This document shows positions 23,262-32,219 of a DNA stretch of 47,441 bases, piece by piece; within the stretch, counting starts at the first letter, position 1; each line of letters opens with the position of its first letter. The stretch is from Candidatus Eiseniibacteriota bacterium. Lineage in GTDB: Bacteria > Joyebacterota > Joyebacteria > Joyebacterales > Joyebacteraceae. Made by a program: the position numbers and the translations under genes. The DNA is taken from NCBI GenBank assembly GCA_030600655.1, contig JAUVLP010000006.1:1-47441 (forward strand). The letters are read 5' to 3'. The notes under the pieces are model-generated. The model saw nothing but the letters and a program-made list of their open reading frames with translations, ran no database searches and was not told the DNA's origin.

Positions 23262-25346
23262 CTACCCTTGAGCTCCACTCTGTCCGGTGTCGTTTGAATC
23301 TCGGTTGGTGTCTCCCCCCCGGTCTCCGGTGTCCCGTGGAGGGTCCGCGATATTATCGGAATCGTTTGCACTTGCCGTTTTGCCGAACAGCTCGTCCACA
23401 TCTGCGCCCGAGAGCGTCTCGCGCTCCAGCAAGGCGCCTGCGAGGAGATCGAGCTTGTCCCTGTTCTCCTCGAGGAGTTTGCGGGCACGCGTCAGAGCGT
23501 CATTGACGAGACGTTTGATCTCCTCATCGATGATAACGGCCGTGGCTTCACTGATTTCCTTCGACCGTGCGATTTCACGCCCGAGGAAGATCTGACGCTC
23601 CTCCCGGCCAAATGTAACCGGACCGAGCTTCTCGCTCATGCCCCACTCGCAAACCATCTGGCGGGCCAGGTCGGTTGCGACACGTAGGTCCTGGGCCGCT
23701 CCTGTCGTGATTTCATCGAAGACAATCTTCTCCGCAGCACGCCCGCCAAGAACGTTGGCGAGACCGTCGAGACAGTAGTGCCTCGGCCAACTGTGTCGCT
23801 CATCGATCGGCAGGAAGTATGTCACACCGAGTGTGTGGCCGCGCGGGATGATAGTGACTTTATGAATAGGGTCGGACCCCGGAATAAGCCAGCTTACAAG
23901 CGCGTGACCCGCCTCATGATAGGCCGTGTTCCTTATCTCCTCTTTGGTCAGGATCATGCTCTTGCGCTCTGTTCCGAGCATCACCTTGTCCTTCGCTTCC
24001 TCGAAATCAGTCATCATCACGGCATCCCGATCCGAACGCGCGGCGAGAAGAGCAGCCTCATTCACGAGATTCGCAAGGTCGGCGCCGGAGAGTCCCGGGG
24101 TGCCCTTGGCGAGTGTTTCGTAGTCAACGTCATCGCCGACCGTCACGCCTTTCGCGCTTACCTTCAGGATTCCCTCTCTGCCCCGGAAGTCCGGACGGTC
24201 TATGATTATCTGGCGATCAAAGCGCCCCGGTCTCAGAAGTGCAGGGTCGAGTACGTCCGGGCGGTTGGTTGCGGCCAGCAGAATAACGCCCTCGTTCGAT
24301 TCGAAGCCGTCCATCTCCACGAGAAGCTGGTTGAGGGTCTGCTCGCGCTCGTCGTGTCCTCCGCCGAGTCCGGAGCCCCTCGTGCGCCCGACGGCATCCA
24401 TCTCGTCGATGAATATGATGCAGGGGGCGTTGGCCTTGCCCTGTTCAAAGAGGTCTCGTACGCGCGATGCGCCGACTCCAACGAACATCTCGACGAAATC
24501 CGACCCGCTGATCGAGAGGAAAGGCACCGCGGCCTCGCCCGCAACAGCCTTTGCCAGGAGTGTCTTGCCCGTGCCGGGAGGGCCTATGAGGAGCGCGCCC
24601 TTCGGGATCTTCCCACCCAGGCGCTGGAATTTCTGGGGGTTTTTCAGGAACTCAACGATCTCCTGGAGTTCCTGCTTGGCTTCCGGAAGCCCTGCTACGT
24701 TATCGAATGTCACATCCGGCCTGTCTTCTGTGAGGAGACGCGCGTTGCTCTTCCCGAAGCTGAAGGCCTTCCCAGGGCCCGAACCTCCGCGCATCGATCT
24801 CATTATGAAGATCCAGAAAGCGATTATGACGGCGATGGGAAGGACTGAGAATAGAATACCTCCCCAGTTCGTTGCAGGAGCCTGTCCTGAAATCGTTGCC
24901 CCGGGGTTATTCTCCTCGACGATGTGGATAAATTCCGGATCCTCCGACAGAAGCCATGACCGGAACTGTGTGAACGGTATCTCCAGACCATCTTCATAAT
25001 CGAGTATTGCGGGAGTGGACAGCTCGCCGATGACAAGGCGCCCATCAATGGAAATCGAGGAGATGTTGCTGCTTCGTACCTCCTCCATCAGTCTCGAGTA
25101 GTCGATCTCGACATCCGTCGGCTGGTTCTGGACATACATCTTCCAGCCGACAATAGCGACGAAGATAAGGAGTATCCACATCAGGAGAGGGCTGCGGGTC
25201 GGTCTCGGCGCCGCCTTCAGCTTCTTGTGAAGTTCCTCGCTCCGGCTCCGGCGGTCGCTCTCGTTCCTGCCGGATCTTTCGCCTGTTGGTTCTCTCTTGC
25301 TGGAGGGCTTCTTCTGGTCTTCGCGCTTTTTTTCGTCGGGTGTCAT
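23262..25346 (-). CDS. ftsH: ATP-dependent zinc metalloprotease FtsH
   Basis: A 694-residue membrane protease. A charged cytoplasmic tail (1-50) is followed by TM1 (53-70), a periplasmic domain, TM2 (162-184), and an AAA domain with Walker A GPPGTGKT (255-262) and Walker [12 protein letters not shown]. The arginine-finger region is RPGRFDRQ and the zinc site HEAGH is at 477-481. It degrades unassembled membrane proteins and short-lived regulators. The N-terminal tail is longer than in Escherichia coli and is Lys/Arg/Glu-rich. The order tilS-hpt-ftsH is conserved in many bacteria and is kept here. The ribosome binding site is gagagcagga. Confidence 0.97.
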   Translation of the reverse strand: MTPDEKKREDQKKPSSKREPTGERSGRNESDRRSRSEELHKKLKAAPRPTRSPLLMWILLIFVAIVGWKMYVQNQPTDVEIDYSRLMEEVRSSNISSISIDGRLVIGELSTPAILDYEDGLEIPFTQFRSWLLSEDPEFIHIVEENNPGATISGQAPATNWGGILFSVLPIAVIIAFWIFIMRSMRGGSGPGKAFSFGKSNARLLTEDRPDVTFDNVAGLPEAKQELQEIVEFLKNPQKFQRLGGKIPKGALLIGPPGTGKTLLAKAVAGEAAVPFLSISGSDFVEMFVGVGASRVRDLFEQGKANAPCIIFIDEMDAVGRTRGSGLGGGHDEREQTLNQLLVEMDGFESNEGVILLAATNRPDVLDPALLRPGRFDRQIIIDRPDFRGREGILKVSAKGVTVGDDVDYETLAKGTPGLSGADLANLVNEAALLAARSDRDAVMMTDFEEAKDKVMLGTERKSMILTKEEIRNTAYHEAGHALVSWLIPGSDPIHKVTIIPRGHTLGVTYFLPIDERHSWPRHYCLDGLANVLGGRAAEKIVFDEITTGAAQDLRVATDLARQMVCEWGMSEKLGPVTFGREERQIFLGREIARSKEISEATAVIIDEEIKRLVNDALTRARKLLEENRDKLDLLAGALLERETLSGADVDELFGKTASANDSDNIADPPRDTGDRGGDTNRDSNDTGQSGAQG

Positions 25347-25456
25347 CTTGTTCCTGCTCTCAGATCAAGGCACTGGAGCCGCATCTGCATATGCACGCCA
25401 TGATACGTGCGGTGGCCGGTCAATGGTCGCCTGCTCTCGGGGAGGGGCGGTGGAAT

Positions 25457-25972
25457 CTAGGGTATTTCCTCTTCCTCAATGATGCATATGTAAGGGAGGT
25501 TCCGGTGTTTCTGGGCGATGTCGAGCCCGTATCCGATGACGAACTTGTCAGGAACGACGAACCCGACGTAGTCCAGCGGAATCTCTACTTCTCTGCGCCC
25601 GCGACGGTCCAGCAGCGTGCATATCTTGACGCTCTTGGGGTGGCGGGTTTCCAGGTTGTCTATGATGTAGCGGAGCGTGTGCCCCGTGTCTATGATGTCC
25701 TCGACGATCAGAATGTGTCTCTGCTCGATGTTGAGCGAGAGATCCTCCAGAATTCTAACAACACCGCTCGATACAGTCTTGTCACCGTAGCTTGAGACCT
25801 CCATGAAATCGACCTCGATCGGAATGCTGATGGTTCTCACAAGATCAGCGAGGAATATGAATCCACCCTTGAGGATGCTCACCATGATCGGTGGATCATC
25901 CGCATAGTCCTTGGAGATGCGGATGCCGAGTTCCTCGACTCTCTCCGCTATCTGCTTCTCTGTAAGCAGCAC
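25457..25972 (-). CDS. hpt: hypoxanthine phosphoribosyltransferase
   Basis: A 171-residue purine salvage enzyme that makes IMP/GMP from hypoxanthine/guanine and PRPP. The PRPP-binding motif ILIVEDIIDTGHTL is clear, preceded by SILKGGFIFLADLVR and followed by VGFVVPDKFVIGYGLD, which covers the base-binding region. The start codon is GTG at 25972, with AAAGG upstream inside the end of tilS (one base separates the genes). A 110-base gap follows before ftsH. Confidence 0.94.
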   Translation of the reverse strand: MLLTEKQIAERVEELGIRISKDYADDPPIMVSILKGGFIFLADLVRTISIPIEVDFMEVSSYGDKTVSSGVVRILEDLSLNIEQRHILIVEDIIDTGHTLRYIIDNLETRHPKSVKICTLLDRRGRREVEIPLDYVGFVVPDKFVIGYGLDIAQKHRNLPYICIIEEEEIP

Positions 25973-25973
25973 C

Positions 25974-27392
25974 TTACCTTTCTTCAGTTTCGGCCTCCGT
26001 GGAATGTGCGACTACTGTGAGAACCCGCTTGGTTTTGCTCGTAACCGGCGCCGCGCCGGCGCGTCTCATCCCGACGACCCAGATGATCCCGGTACCATCG
26101 CAGATGAGAGGAATTTCGTCGCGGAAGCTCCAGGCGATCTTCTCATCTATGAAGAACCGCTTGAGCGCCTTGGTTCCTTCCATTCCGAACGGTTGAAATC
26201 TGTCGCCCTGGCGGCGAGCTCGCACCACCAGCGGCAGAGAAAGCTCGTCAAGATCGAAGTATGCGGTGCCATCGTTCGGTGCGGACACTGTCGTCCCGAA
26301 TTCCTCCCGAGGCATGATCCTGGAGCGGATCTCGAGACGAGCCTCCTGGAAGACCACTGATCCCGGGACCGGAAGCTCGGCTGTTGGGAGCTTCGGCAGC
26401 CCATCGCCCTCCGAGAAGACGATCCGACCGTGGTCGAGCCGCACCTGTATTCTTCCGGGCAGCTCCACCGCTGTGCCGACCTCTCCGCGGATGGCGAGGG
26501 TCAGGACGTTCTCAACATGCTGAAACGGGAGAGCCGCCAGATCCGGCCGCAGATCTGCGACCACACGCCTCACGATATTCCGCCTCAGGCTCTCATCGTA
26601 GTTGCCGAACGTGCCCAAATCAAGGGCCATCTGGCCAATAGTAGTGTTCATGACGACTCTAAGGAGTGCATCATCCGTCAGGCGGCTGTAGTGGACTGCA
26701 ACGCTGCTCATCATGGTCCCGAGATTGACAAGGGAACCTGCGATGTTCGGGTTATAGGTCTCGAGGATGGGGACGAGCTCGTTCCGGACGCGATTACGAG
26801 TATAGTCCGACCCCAGGTTGCTGCTATCAATTCGGTAGTCAAGGTCTCGCTCATTGAGATAGGTCATGATCTCGGAACGCCAGATGTCCAGGACCGGGCG
26901 GATGATGATGTTTTCTCTCTTTGGAGGTATGCCGGCCAGGCCATCCGGACCCGCACCCCTCAGGATGCGCATCAGAACTGTCTCAGACTGATCATCAGCG
27001 TTGTGCCCGAAAGCTATTCGCTGACAGTACTCGAGCTTGGATGTCTTTACGAGGAAGCGATAACGGAGCATGCGGGCCGCCGCCTGCTTCGACATTGCAT
27101 TCGAGAGAAGAAAGCGAGGGACATCCTCGCGGTCGGTGAAGCAGGGGAGACCAAGCTTCGCGGCGAGGTCCTTGACGAACTCCGCGTCAGCGGCGGACTC
27201 ATCGCCACGGAACTGGTGGTCCAGATGTGCAACCTTGAGCTCAAAGCCGAGCTCTTCCTGTAGACCTGCCAGGACATGGAGCATGAAGACGGAGTCCGGT
27301 CCACCTGACACAGCTGCGAGAACGGCATCGCGGACACAGATCATCCCGTGACGGCGGATGGTGTCGCGTATGCGCTGGACGACGTCTGGCAT
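25974..27392 (-). CDS. tilS: tRNA(Ile)-lysidine synthetase TilS
   Basis: A 472-residue N-type ATP pyrophosphatase with the P-loop SGGPDS at residues 29-34 and the typical HLDHQFRGDESAADA and GHNADDQSETVLMRILRG segments. A middle domain and a TilS C-terminal domain follow (RRQGDRFQPFGMEGTKALKR, then FIDEKI). It converts the wobble C of tRNA-Ile(CAU) to lysidine, so the tRNA reads AUA and stops accepting Met. The start at 27392 follows AGAGG. It leads the minus-strand cluster and lies 77 bases downstream of the tRNA gene. Confidence 0.95.
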   Translation of the reverse strand: MPDVVQRIRDTIRRHGMICVRDAVLAAVSGGPDSVFMLHVLAGLQEELGFELKVAHLDHQFRGDESAADAEFVKDLAAKLGLPCFTDREDVPRFLLSNAMSKQAAARMLRYRFLVKTSKLEYCQRIAFGHNADDQSETVLMRILRGAGPDGLAGIPPKRENIIIRPVLDIWRSEIMTYLNERDLDYRIDSSNLGSDYTRNRVRNELVPILETYNPNIAGSLVNLGTMMSSVAVHYSRLTDDALLRVVMNTTIGQMALDLGTFGNYDESLRRNIVRRVVADLRPDLAALPFQHVENVLTLAIRGEVGTAVELPGRIQVRLDHGRIVFSEGDGLPKLPTAELPVPGSVVFQEARLEIRSRIMPREEFGTTVSAPNDGTAYFDLDELSLPLVVRARRQGDRFQPFGMEGTKALKRFFIDEKIAWSFRDEIPLICDGTGIIWVVGMRRAGAAPVTSKTKRVLTVVAHSTEAETEER

Positions 27393-27432
27393 GGAGGCCT
27401 CTTTCTCCCTGAACTGTTGTGTCTAAGAAGTC

Positions 27433-27464
27433 GGCCCTCCGCGCATGACAGCGTCAGGAGGGCC
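27433..27464 (-). terminator. hairpin after tRNA-Met
   Basis: On the minus strand GGCCCTCC and GGAGGGCC (27457-27464 and 27433-27440) form a perfect eight-base stem with a 16-base loop, followed by GACTTCTTAG. It begins 6 bases after the CCA end of the tRNA and fits a terminator with a weak T-tract, placed before tilS. Confidence 0.6.
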
Positions 27465-27469
27465 GAATC

Positions 27470-27546
27470 TGGTAGCGGTGCAGGGATTCGAACCCCGGAC
27501 ACGCGGATTATGATTCCGCTGCTCTAACCGACTGAGCTACACCGCC
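27470..27546 (-). tRNA. tRNA-Met(CAU), elongator type
   Basis: A 77-base tRNA with encoded CCA. It has acceptor arms GGCGGTG and CACCGCT (a G1-U72 wobble), D arm GCTCAGTCGGTTAGAGC, anticodon stem GCGGA/TCCGC with loop ATCATAA (anticodon CAT), and a T arm with loop TTCGAAT. The G1-U72 pair and acceptor sequence match bacterial elongator tRNA-Met rather than initiator (which has an unpaired C1-A72 type end and GGG/CCC anticodon stem). tRNA-Ile2, the TilS substrate, shares the CAT anticodon, so Ile2 is the main alternative, judged less likely. Confidence 0.95.
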
Positions 27547-27597
27547 GTGGTCCTTCGCTGGGTGGAGGATCCCACCACAGATTCATGACACATGAAA

Positions 27598-27626
27598 ATG
27601 ATAGCCAAGTCAGAGTGTCGGGTCAA
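27598..27626 (-). promoter_or_regulatory. strong sigma-70 promoter of the tRNA gene
   Basis: On the minus strand TTGACC (27626-27621), 17 bases, TATCAT (27603-27598): one mismatch to each consensus hexamer and ideal spacing. The predicted start near 27591 is about 45 bases before the mature tRNA. Confidence 0.75.
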
Positions 27627-27762
27627 CCGTAATGGTCCCCCGCGTGCGTAAGTAGAGCACAAATGACCTCTCTGATTGCTAAGCGAGAGTGTTCTCTGCA
27701 GTTACGCTGGTAGCATATACCTTCCATTGAGGGGCACAGAGCAACACCCTGGAGGCTGGAAT

Positions 27763-28992
27763 TTACTGCGGTGCCGGTGACCTGACTGTGGCGAGGAGCT
27801 GGTTCGCCTTCTCGCTCTGCTCCGGGAATCCAGCGGCGCGCTCGAGAGCCCGCACGGCGTCCGCCGTGCGCTCGAGCTGGATGGCGCAGTAGCCCATCAT
27901 GAGATGGGCCCTCGCGACCGTACTGTCCGCCTCGACGCAGTTGCGGTAGGCCTCGTAGGACTCCTCGTAGCCCTTTCTCATAAAGTGCAGATCTCCGAGA
28001 AGCGACCAGAGCCGCGAAGTCGGGTCCCGTTCGAGGGCGTGGTCGAGCGCGGCGAGGGCAGCATCGAAGTCGTACGAAGCCAGATGCGCCGAGGCGAGGC
28101 GCTCGAAGTCCTGCGCGGAGCCACCGCCGGCGAGAGCACGCGCGTAATGGGTGCTCGCCTGAGCCGGCACCCCCACGGTCAGGAAGAGATCCCCGAGCGT
28201 CATCTCCTCCTCGTGGGAGAGTGGGCGTAAGTAGCCGGCTATTGTCAGCATGATCGCGGCCTGGTCGTAGTCGCCTGCGCTCGCGAAGTAGCGGAACCCA
28301 AGTCGCCACGCCTCGGGGTTGTTGCTGTGCTGCGACAGTGCCTCGCTGAGCGCCGCGCGTCCCTTCTCGTCGTCTCCGAGATCGAGATACGCCATGATGA
28401 GAGCACGGTGCCACTCCATCCGGGGCTCGCCGTGCGCACTTGATATGAGCTCCTCCAACATGGGGACGGCCTCGAGAGATCTTCCGTCCATGACCAGTGC
28501 CGCGGCAGCGAAGAAGAGCACGTTGGGTTCTTTCCATTCGCTAACTTCGTACCCACTTGCGAGGGCCGACGCCGCGAGGTCGAATTGCCCCATGTTGTAC
28601 GCGAGCTCTCCCAGGTTGAGCCACCCTTGGGCGAAGAGAGGTTCCATTGCCACGGAGGCTTGGTAGGCGGAGAGAGCCTCCTCCAGATCTCCACGCCTCG
28701 CCCAGCTCAAGGCCAAGTGGAACCGCACCAGGAAGTGATCCTGATCGGGATGCCTGAGGAGAAACCCCGAAATGATGTCTACCGCGGCCTCCGTATTGCC
28801 TTGCTCGCGTTCCTTCTGGGCCTCGAAGAGGACGAGGCGCGCCTCCGCGGGGACATCGGCGACGTCGTCGATCCTCCGCTCGATGATGCCGCCATCCGCG
28901 GCCCACAGAAACCCCACGGGGAGCCACAGGACGAGGGCGAGCCACGCGATGAGCTGAATGCGTGCGGTAGTATTCTGAGAGGTGTTTCTCAT
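27763..28992 (-). CDS. TPR-repeat protein of the TonB cluster
   Basis: A 409-residue protein with one N-terminal hydrophobic stretch (IQLIAWLALVLWLPVGFLWA, ending in a plausible signal cleavage site) and then tetratricopeptide repeats over most of its length, such as ALSYQA-type helices in LEEALSAYQASVAMEP and YEESYEAYRNCVEADSTVAR. It is therefore probably periplasmic. It is the last gene of the operon, its ATG overlapping the tonB stop by four bases (ATGA). TPR proteins occupy the same place in Vibrio TonB2 clusters, where they are thought to help the complex at the wall or outer membrane; the role here is inferred. Confidence 0.88.
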   Translation of the reverse strand: MRNTSQNTTARIQLIAWLALVLWLPVGFLWAADGGIIERRIDDVADVPAEARLVLFEAQKEREQGNTEAAVDIISGFLLRHPDQDHFLVRFHLALSWARRGDLEEALSAYQASVAMEPLFAQGWLNLGELAYNMGQFDLAASALASGYEVSEWKEPNVLFFAAAALVMDGRSLEAVPMLEELISSAHGEPRMEWHRALIMAYLDLGDDEKGRAALSEALSQHSNNPEAWRLGFRYFASAGDYDQAAIMLTIAGYLRPLSHEEEMTLGDLFLTVGVPAQASTHYARALAGGGSAQDFERLASAHLASYDFDAALAALDHALERDPTSRLWSLLGDLHFMRKGYEESYEAYRNCVEADSTVARAHLMMGYCAIQLERTADAVRALERAAGFPEQSEKANQLLATVRSPAPQ

Positions 28993-29612
28993 GTCTGGCT
29001 CAGGTTGAAGTGGATCGTCATCACGATCCAGGCCGTGACTGCTTTCCCCCGGATCTTCCCAGGCGCGAACTTCCACTGCGGCACCGTTCGCCGCACGGCA
29101 TCCTCAAACGTACCGCTAGGACGAGCATCGAGGATCTGCACGTCTCCGACCGTTCCCTCTGTCGTAACCAGCATCCTCACTTGCACCGCTCCCTCGATAC
29201 CACGTTCGCGAGCCGCATACGGATAGGGGGGCGGCACGCGAACGATTGGCTGGGGTGGCTGATCGAGCTCATACGCCTCGAACACGAACTCCTGCGCACC
29301 ACTGATGCCACCCACACCCCCAAGGTCGATCGCAACCCCGAGATCCATGGGCCCCGCGGAACTCAGGTCGGGGCGGAGGACTTCCGGCATGAAGTCGAGC
29401 TTCTCTTTGGGCTTCGGCCTCTCGGGTTGCTTGGTTCTCTCCTCCTCTGGGAGCGAGGGGATCTCGAGTCTCACGAGGTTCACCGCGATCGGGTTGGTCA
29501 TATCCTGGGGAACCCTCCGCTCCCGTAGCAGAAGCGCCGCCAATCCGAACAGAACGAGATTGACGCTGAGAGCCGTCGGCAGGATCCACACGGGGAAACG
29601 ACCAATGCGCAT
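28989..29612 (-). CDS. tonB: TonB energy transducer
   Basis: A 207-residue protein with an N-terminal anchor helix (residues about 8-29), a short Pro/Lys/Glu linker (KQPERPKPKEK) and a C-terminal TonB domain: PPPYPYAARERGIEGAVQVR, DVQILDARPSGTFEDAV and VPQWKFAPGKIRGKAV. The YPYAARERGIEG block is the classical TonB/TolA signature. It carries proton-motive energy from ExbB/ExbD to an outer-membrane receptor; the divergent receptor gene at 33287 is the obvious partner. The linker is short for spanning a full periplasm, as in TonB2-type proteins, which use accessory proteins. ATG overlaps the exbD stop by one base. Confidence 0.92.
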   Translation of the reverse strand: MRIGRFPVWILPTALSVNLVLFGLAALLLRERRVPQDMTNPIAVNLVRLEIPSLPEEERTKQPERPKPKEKLDFMPEVLRPDLSSAGPMDLGVAIDLGGVGGISGAQEFVFEAYELDQPPQPIVRVPPPYPYAARERGIEGAVQVRMLVTTEGTVGDVQILDARPSGTFEDAVRRTVPQWKFAPGKIRGKAVTAWIVMTIHFNLSQT

Positions 29613-30031
29613 CAGGATTCTTCCTCCCGCTTCGCTGCGAGGCTCACGGTCTTGGCGCCGGCCAGCCGACACTGATCCATGACAGTGACAATGGCGCCTG
29701 TTTCGCTCCGCCGGTCGGCGACGATCACGACGCTGCTCTCGGGATCGTCCACGAGAGCACGCTCGATGTGAGCGCGGACACTTCGTATGTCGATCCGTTT
29801 GCCTTCGAAGTAGGCATCGCCCTCCGCTGTCACCCCGATCAAGATGCCGGCGTGCTCCTTGATTTTCGCTGTCGACGCCGTTGCCTTCTGTACATCGATG
29901 CCGGACTCCTTCACGAAGCTCGTTGTGACGGCGAAGAAGATCAGAAGGATGAAGACCATGTCGATCAGCGGTCCGAGGGGGATATCGACACGGTCGTTCT
30001 TGCCGCGCAACGTTCCACGCACGTTTATCAT
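29612..30031 (-). CDS. exbD: ExbD biopolymer transport protein
   Basis: A 139-residue one-helix protein. PLGPLIDMVFILLIFFAVTT carries the conserved proton-channel Asp (residue 24). The periplasmic domain (GILIGVTAEGDAYFEGKRID, SVVIVADRRSETGAIVTVMD) is the ExbD fold. It forms the motor with the two ExbB-type proteins encoded just before it. Start ATG overlaps the exbB stop by four bases. Position next to tonB and a TPR gene separates it from TolR at 6551. Confidence 0.93.
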   Translation of the reverse strand: MINVRGTLRGKNDRVDIPLGPLIDMVFILLIFFAVTTSFVKESGIDVQKATASTAKIKEHAGILIGVTAEGDAYFEGKRIDIRSVRAHIERALVDDPESSVVIVADRRSETGAIVTVMDQCRLAGAKTVSLAAKREEES

Positions 30032-30747
30032 AAGGCCTCACTCTCTATGTAGACTCCGGCTGGAGCGATCTCGCCGATGGCGAGCCCGCCTTCGCGCTGG
30101 TCGATGCACGCGTTCTCGGAACGCAGCCGGTCGGTCAGCGTGCATGATGAGCGACGTACGATGCGAGAGATGATCATCACGTCCTCCTCAAGCTGTGTCG
30201 CGAGTCGCGAAGACCGCTGCAACAGCATGCCGCTCAACAGGAGACCCGGCACGGCTACAAGGAGACCCGCCTCCGTCGTGATGAGAGCGACCGAGATCCC
30301 GCCGGCCATCGCGTTGGCGTTTCCCGTTCCGAACAGCGAGATAACCTGGAAGGTCTCGATCATGCCGAGTACGGTTCCAAGGAGTCCAAGGAGCGGCGCG
30401 ACCGAGACGAGGACACCGATTATGGCGAGGAAGCTGCTGAGTCCGGCCCGTTCGCGCATCGCGCACTGACGAAGGATATCGACGTCCAGCCGTGGGAAGC
30501 CCGATCGTCGGGCGAGGAAGTTCCTGACGAGGCGTGCGCGGAGTCCGTTACCTTCCACGCATACTGCGCCGCTTCGGAGCAGCGTGATTACTTCATCGAT
30601 GGTGATGTCGCCGCGCCTGAGGCTCCGGAGGAAGCTCAGGCGCTCCAACATGAGCGTCCAGAGCACAAGCGACGCGACCGCTAGCGGAACCATGATCCAG
30701 CCGCCCTGTTGCAGGTACTCTAAGGTTCTGCGAAGCACCTCCATCAT
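30028..30747 (-). CDS. exbB: ExbB (MotA/TolQ/ExbB family), short form
   Basis: A 239-residue protein with three hydrophobic segments and the core motif APLLGLLGTVLGMIETFQVI followed by GGISVALITTEAGLLVAVPG. It is the proton-channel subunit that surrounds ExbD. It begins with a membrane helix directly (GGWIMVPLAVASLVLWTLM), unlike the long ExbB encoded upstream. Overlaps of four bases with both neighbours mean tight coupling. Confidence 0.92.
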   Translation of the reverse strand: MMEVLRRTLEYLQQGGWIMVPLAVASLVLWTLMLERLSFLRSLRRGDITIDEVITLLRSGAVCVEGNGLRARLVRNFLARRSGFPRLDVDILRQCAMRERAGLSSFLAIIGVLVSVAPLLGLLGTVLGMIETFQVISLFGTGNANAMAGGISVALITTEAGLLVAVPGLLLSGMLLQRSSRLATQLEEDVMIISRIVRRSSCTLTDRLRSENACIDQREGGLAIGEIAPAGVYIESEAL

Positions 30748-32219
30748 CCATCCATCCTTTCGCGTGTCTCTTTCACTATCGCCCGATCAGTGATCTGCAC
30801 CACTCGATCGGTGCTGCTCGGGCTCCTTTCTTTCAAGATGATGTTTGCAAGATGCACCGCCTTCTCCTCCATCTCGCCGATGATGCCATCAGCGCGGCGG
30901 GAGAGGAACGTGTGGAAGAGCATGATAGGGATTGCGACCGTGAGGCCTATTTCCGTCGTGATGAGGGCTTCGCTGATCCCACCCGACATGAGGCGGGGGT
31001 CGCCGGTTCCGTAGAGCGTTATCACGCGGAAGGTCTCGATCATGCCCGTGACCGTTCCCAGGAGTCCGAGGAGCGGCGCGACGGCTCCGAACACGGCGAG
31101 AATGGGGAGCCCCCGTTCTACCCGCGGGAGTTCACGGAGTATGGCTTCTTGCATGACGCTCTCGAGCGTCATTCTGTCTTCCTCCCTTGCCGAGAGACCA
31201 TCCGCGATCACCTCGATGACAGGCATCTTCCTGGATGCGTGCCTTCGGACGATTGACTCGCAGCCGTCCCAGTCGCCACTCGATGCGAGCGAGGATACTT
31301 CTCCCATGATCCTGCCGGTGTTCCCGTGTACTCTTTTGAGGAAGGCGAACTTGTACACGATGATGAGGAGCGCCGCCAAGCCGAGCGCGAGGATCGGGTA
31401 GACGATCGGGCCGCCGAGAAGGATGTGATCCCGCAAACCCATATCCTGCGTAATTTGCCGGAGCGCTGCGCCCCCGGAGATGTCGATGACGACCGATTCC
31501 TCACGCCCGTCCATGTATCGCTTGAGCAGGCGCTGCATCTTCCGAGAGGGAAGGGCCGATAGGGCAAACAGCTTCTGTTCGCTCTGCGAGTGCGTGAGGA
31601 AGCCAACCTCACGGCCGTCGCCGGTGCGATAGAGAGTGGTGAAAGTACCGAGGGTCATGATGTCGCCGATCTGCTCTTCACCGTTTCGCCCGACGAAGGT
31701 TCCCTCCGAAAAGCCCACCTGTCCCCCGAGCTCCATCTCTTCGAGAAGCACCGCGGCCATGCCTGAGATATCGTCGATGTCCGGGAAATAGCCTTGCCGG
31801 AGGATCTGCCGCAACGGCGCCAATCGCTGCGGCCGGAGCGATGTCAGGGGCGATTGTTCAAGTAGAGCCGAAAGATCGCGCGCCGCGAGACGCACGTTGC
31901 CGGAGATCTCCTTGTACTGTAGCTCTTCCCCTGCCCATCGATCGGCGAGTCTCTCGCGTCGCTTCTCGAGCGCTGCGGCTCTTGCCTCGAGTTCCCCGAG
32001 CCGACTCTCCAGCCTGCGCTCCTCGGCTTCCAGCCTCTCAACTTCGGGCAACAGGGTCGCGCAGTCAGCCAGGATGGCTTCTTCGACCAGCCTCGCGCGC
32101 TCGACCGCTGCCGCACGGTCCATATCGGCTCTTCGCGCCGCTTCCCGGACATCCTGGGCATCCACACTCAGGGACGTAAGCGCGATGACCGCGCCGGCGA
32201 TCAGGAGAAGCTTCTTCAT
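30744..32219 (-). CDS. TtpC-like long ExbB with periplasmic coiled-coil extension
   Basis: A 491-residue protein. A signal peptide (MKKLLLIAGAVIALTSLSVDA) is followed by a long coiled coil (LPEVERLEAEERRLESRLGE, LEKRRERLADRW) and a soluble domain up to about residue 270. Then come three membrane helices with the MotA/TolQ/ExbB core: APLLGLLGTVTGMIETFRVI and GGISEALITTEIGLTVAIPI. This architecture is that of TtpC, the extra ExbB-like subunit of TonB2 systems in Vibrio. The start at 32219 has GGGAGG ten bases upstream and overlaps the DUF3450 stop by four bases; a longer frame upstream lacks a signal. Confidence 0.9.
   Translation of the reverse strand: MKKLLLIAGAVIALTSLSVDAQDVREAARRADMDRAAAVERARLVEEAILADCATLLPEVERLEAEERRLESRLGELEARAAALEKRRERLADRWAGEELQYKEISGNVRLAARDLSALLEQSPLTSLRPQRLAPLRQILRQGYFPDIDDISGMAAVLLEEMELGGQVGFSEGTFVGRNGEEQIGDIMTLGTFTTLYRTGDGREVGFLTHSQSEQKLFALSALPSRKMQRLLKRYMDGREESVVIDISGGAALRQITQDMGLRDHILLGGPIVYPILALGLAALLIIVYKFAFLKRVHGNTGRIMGEVSSLASSGDWDGCESIVRRHASRKMPVIEVIADGLSAREEDRMTLESVMQEAILRELPRVERGLPILAVFGAVAPLLGLLGTVTGMIETFRVITLYGTGDPRLMSGGISEALITTEIGLTVAIPIMLFHTFLSRRADGIIGEMEEKAVHLANIILKERSPSSTDRVVQITDRAIVKETRERMDG

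Noticed and set aside
23778-24848. 356-residue frame antisense to ftsH
   Set aside because: Lies fully opposite a conserved gene and mirrors its codon pattern.
27623-28537. 304-residue frame overlapping the TPR gene on the same strand
   Set aside because: Arg/Gly-rich out-of-frame reading; the TPR frame has clear repeats and couples to tonB.
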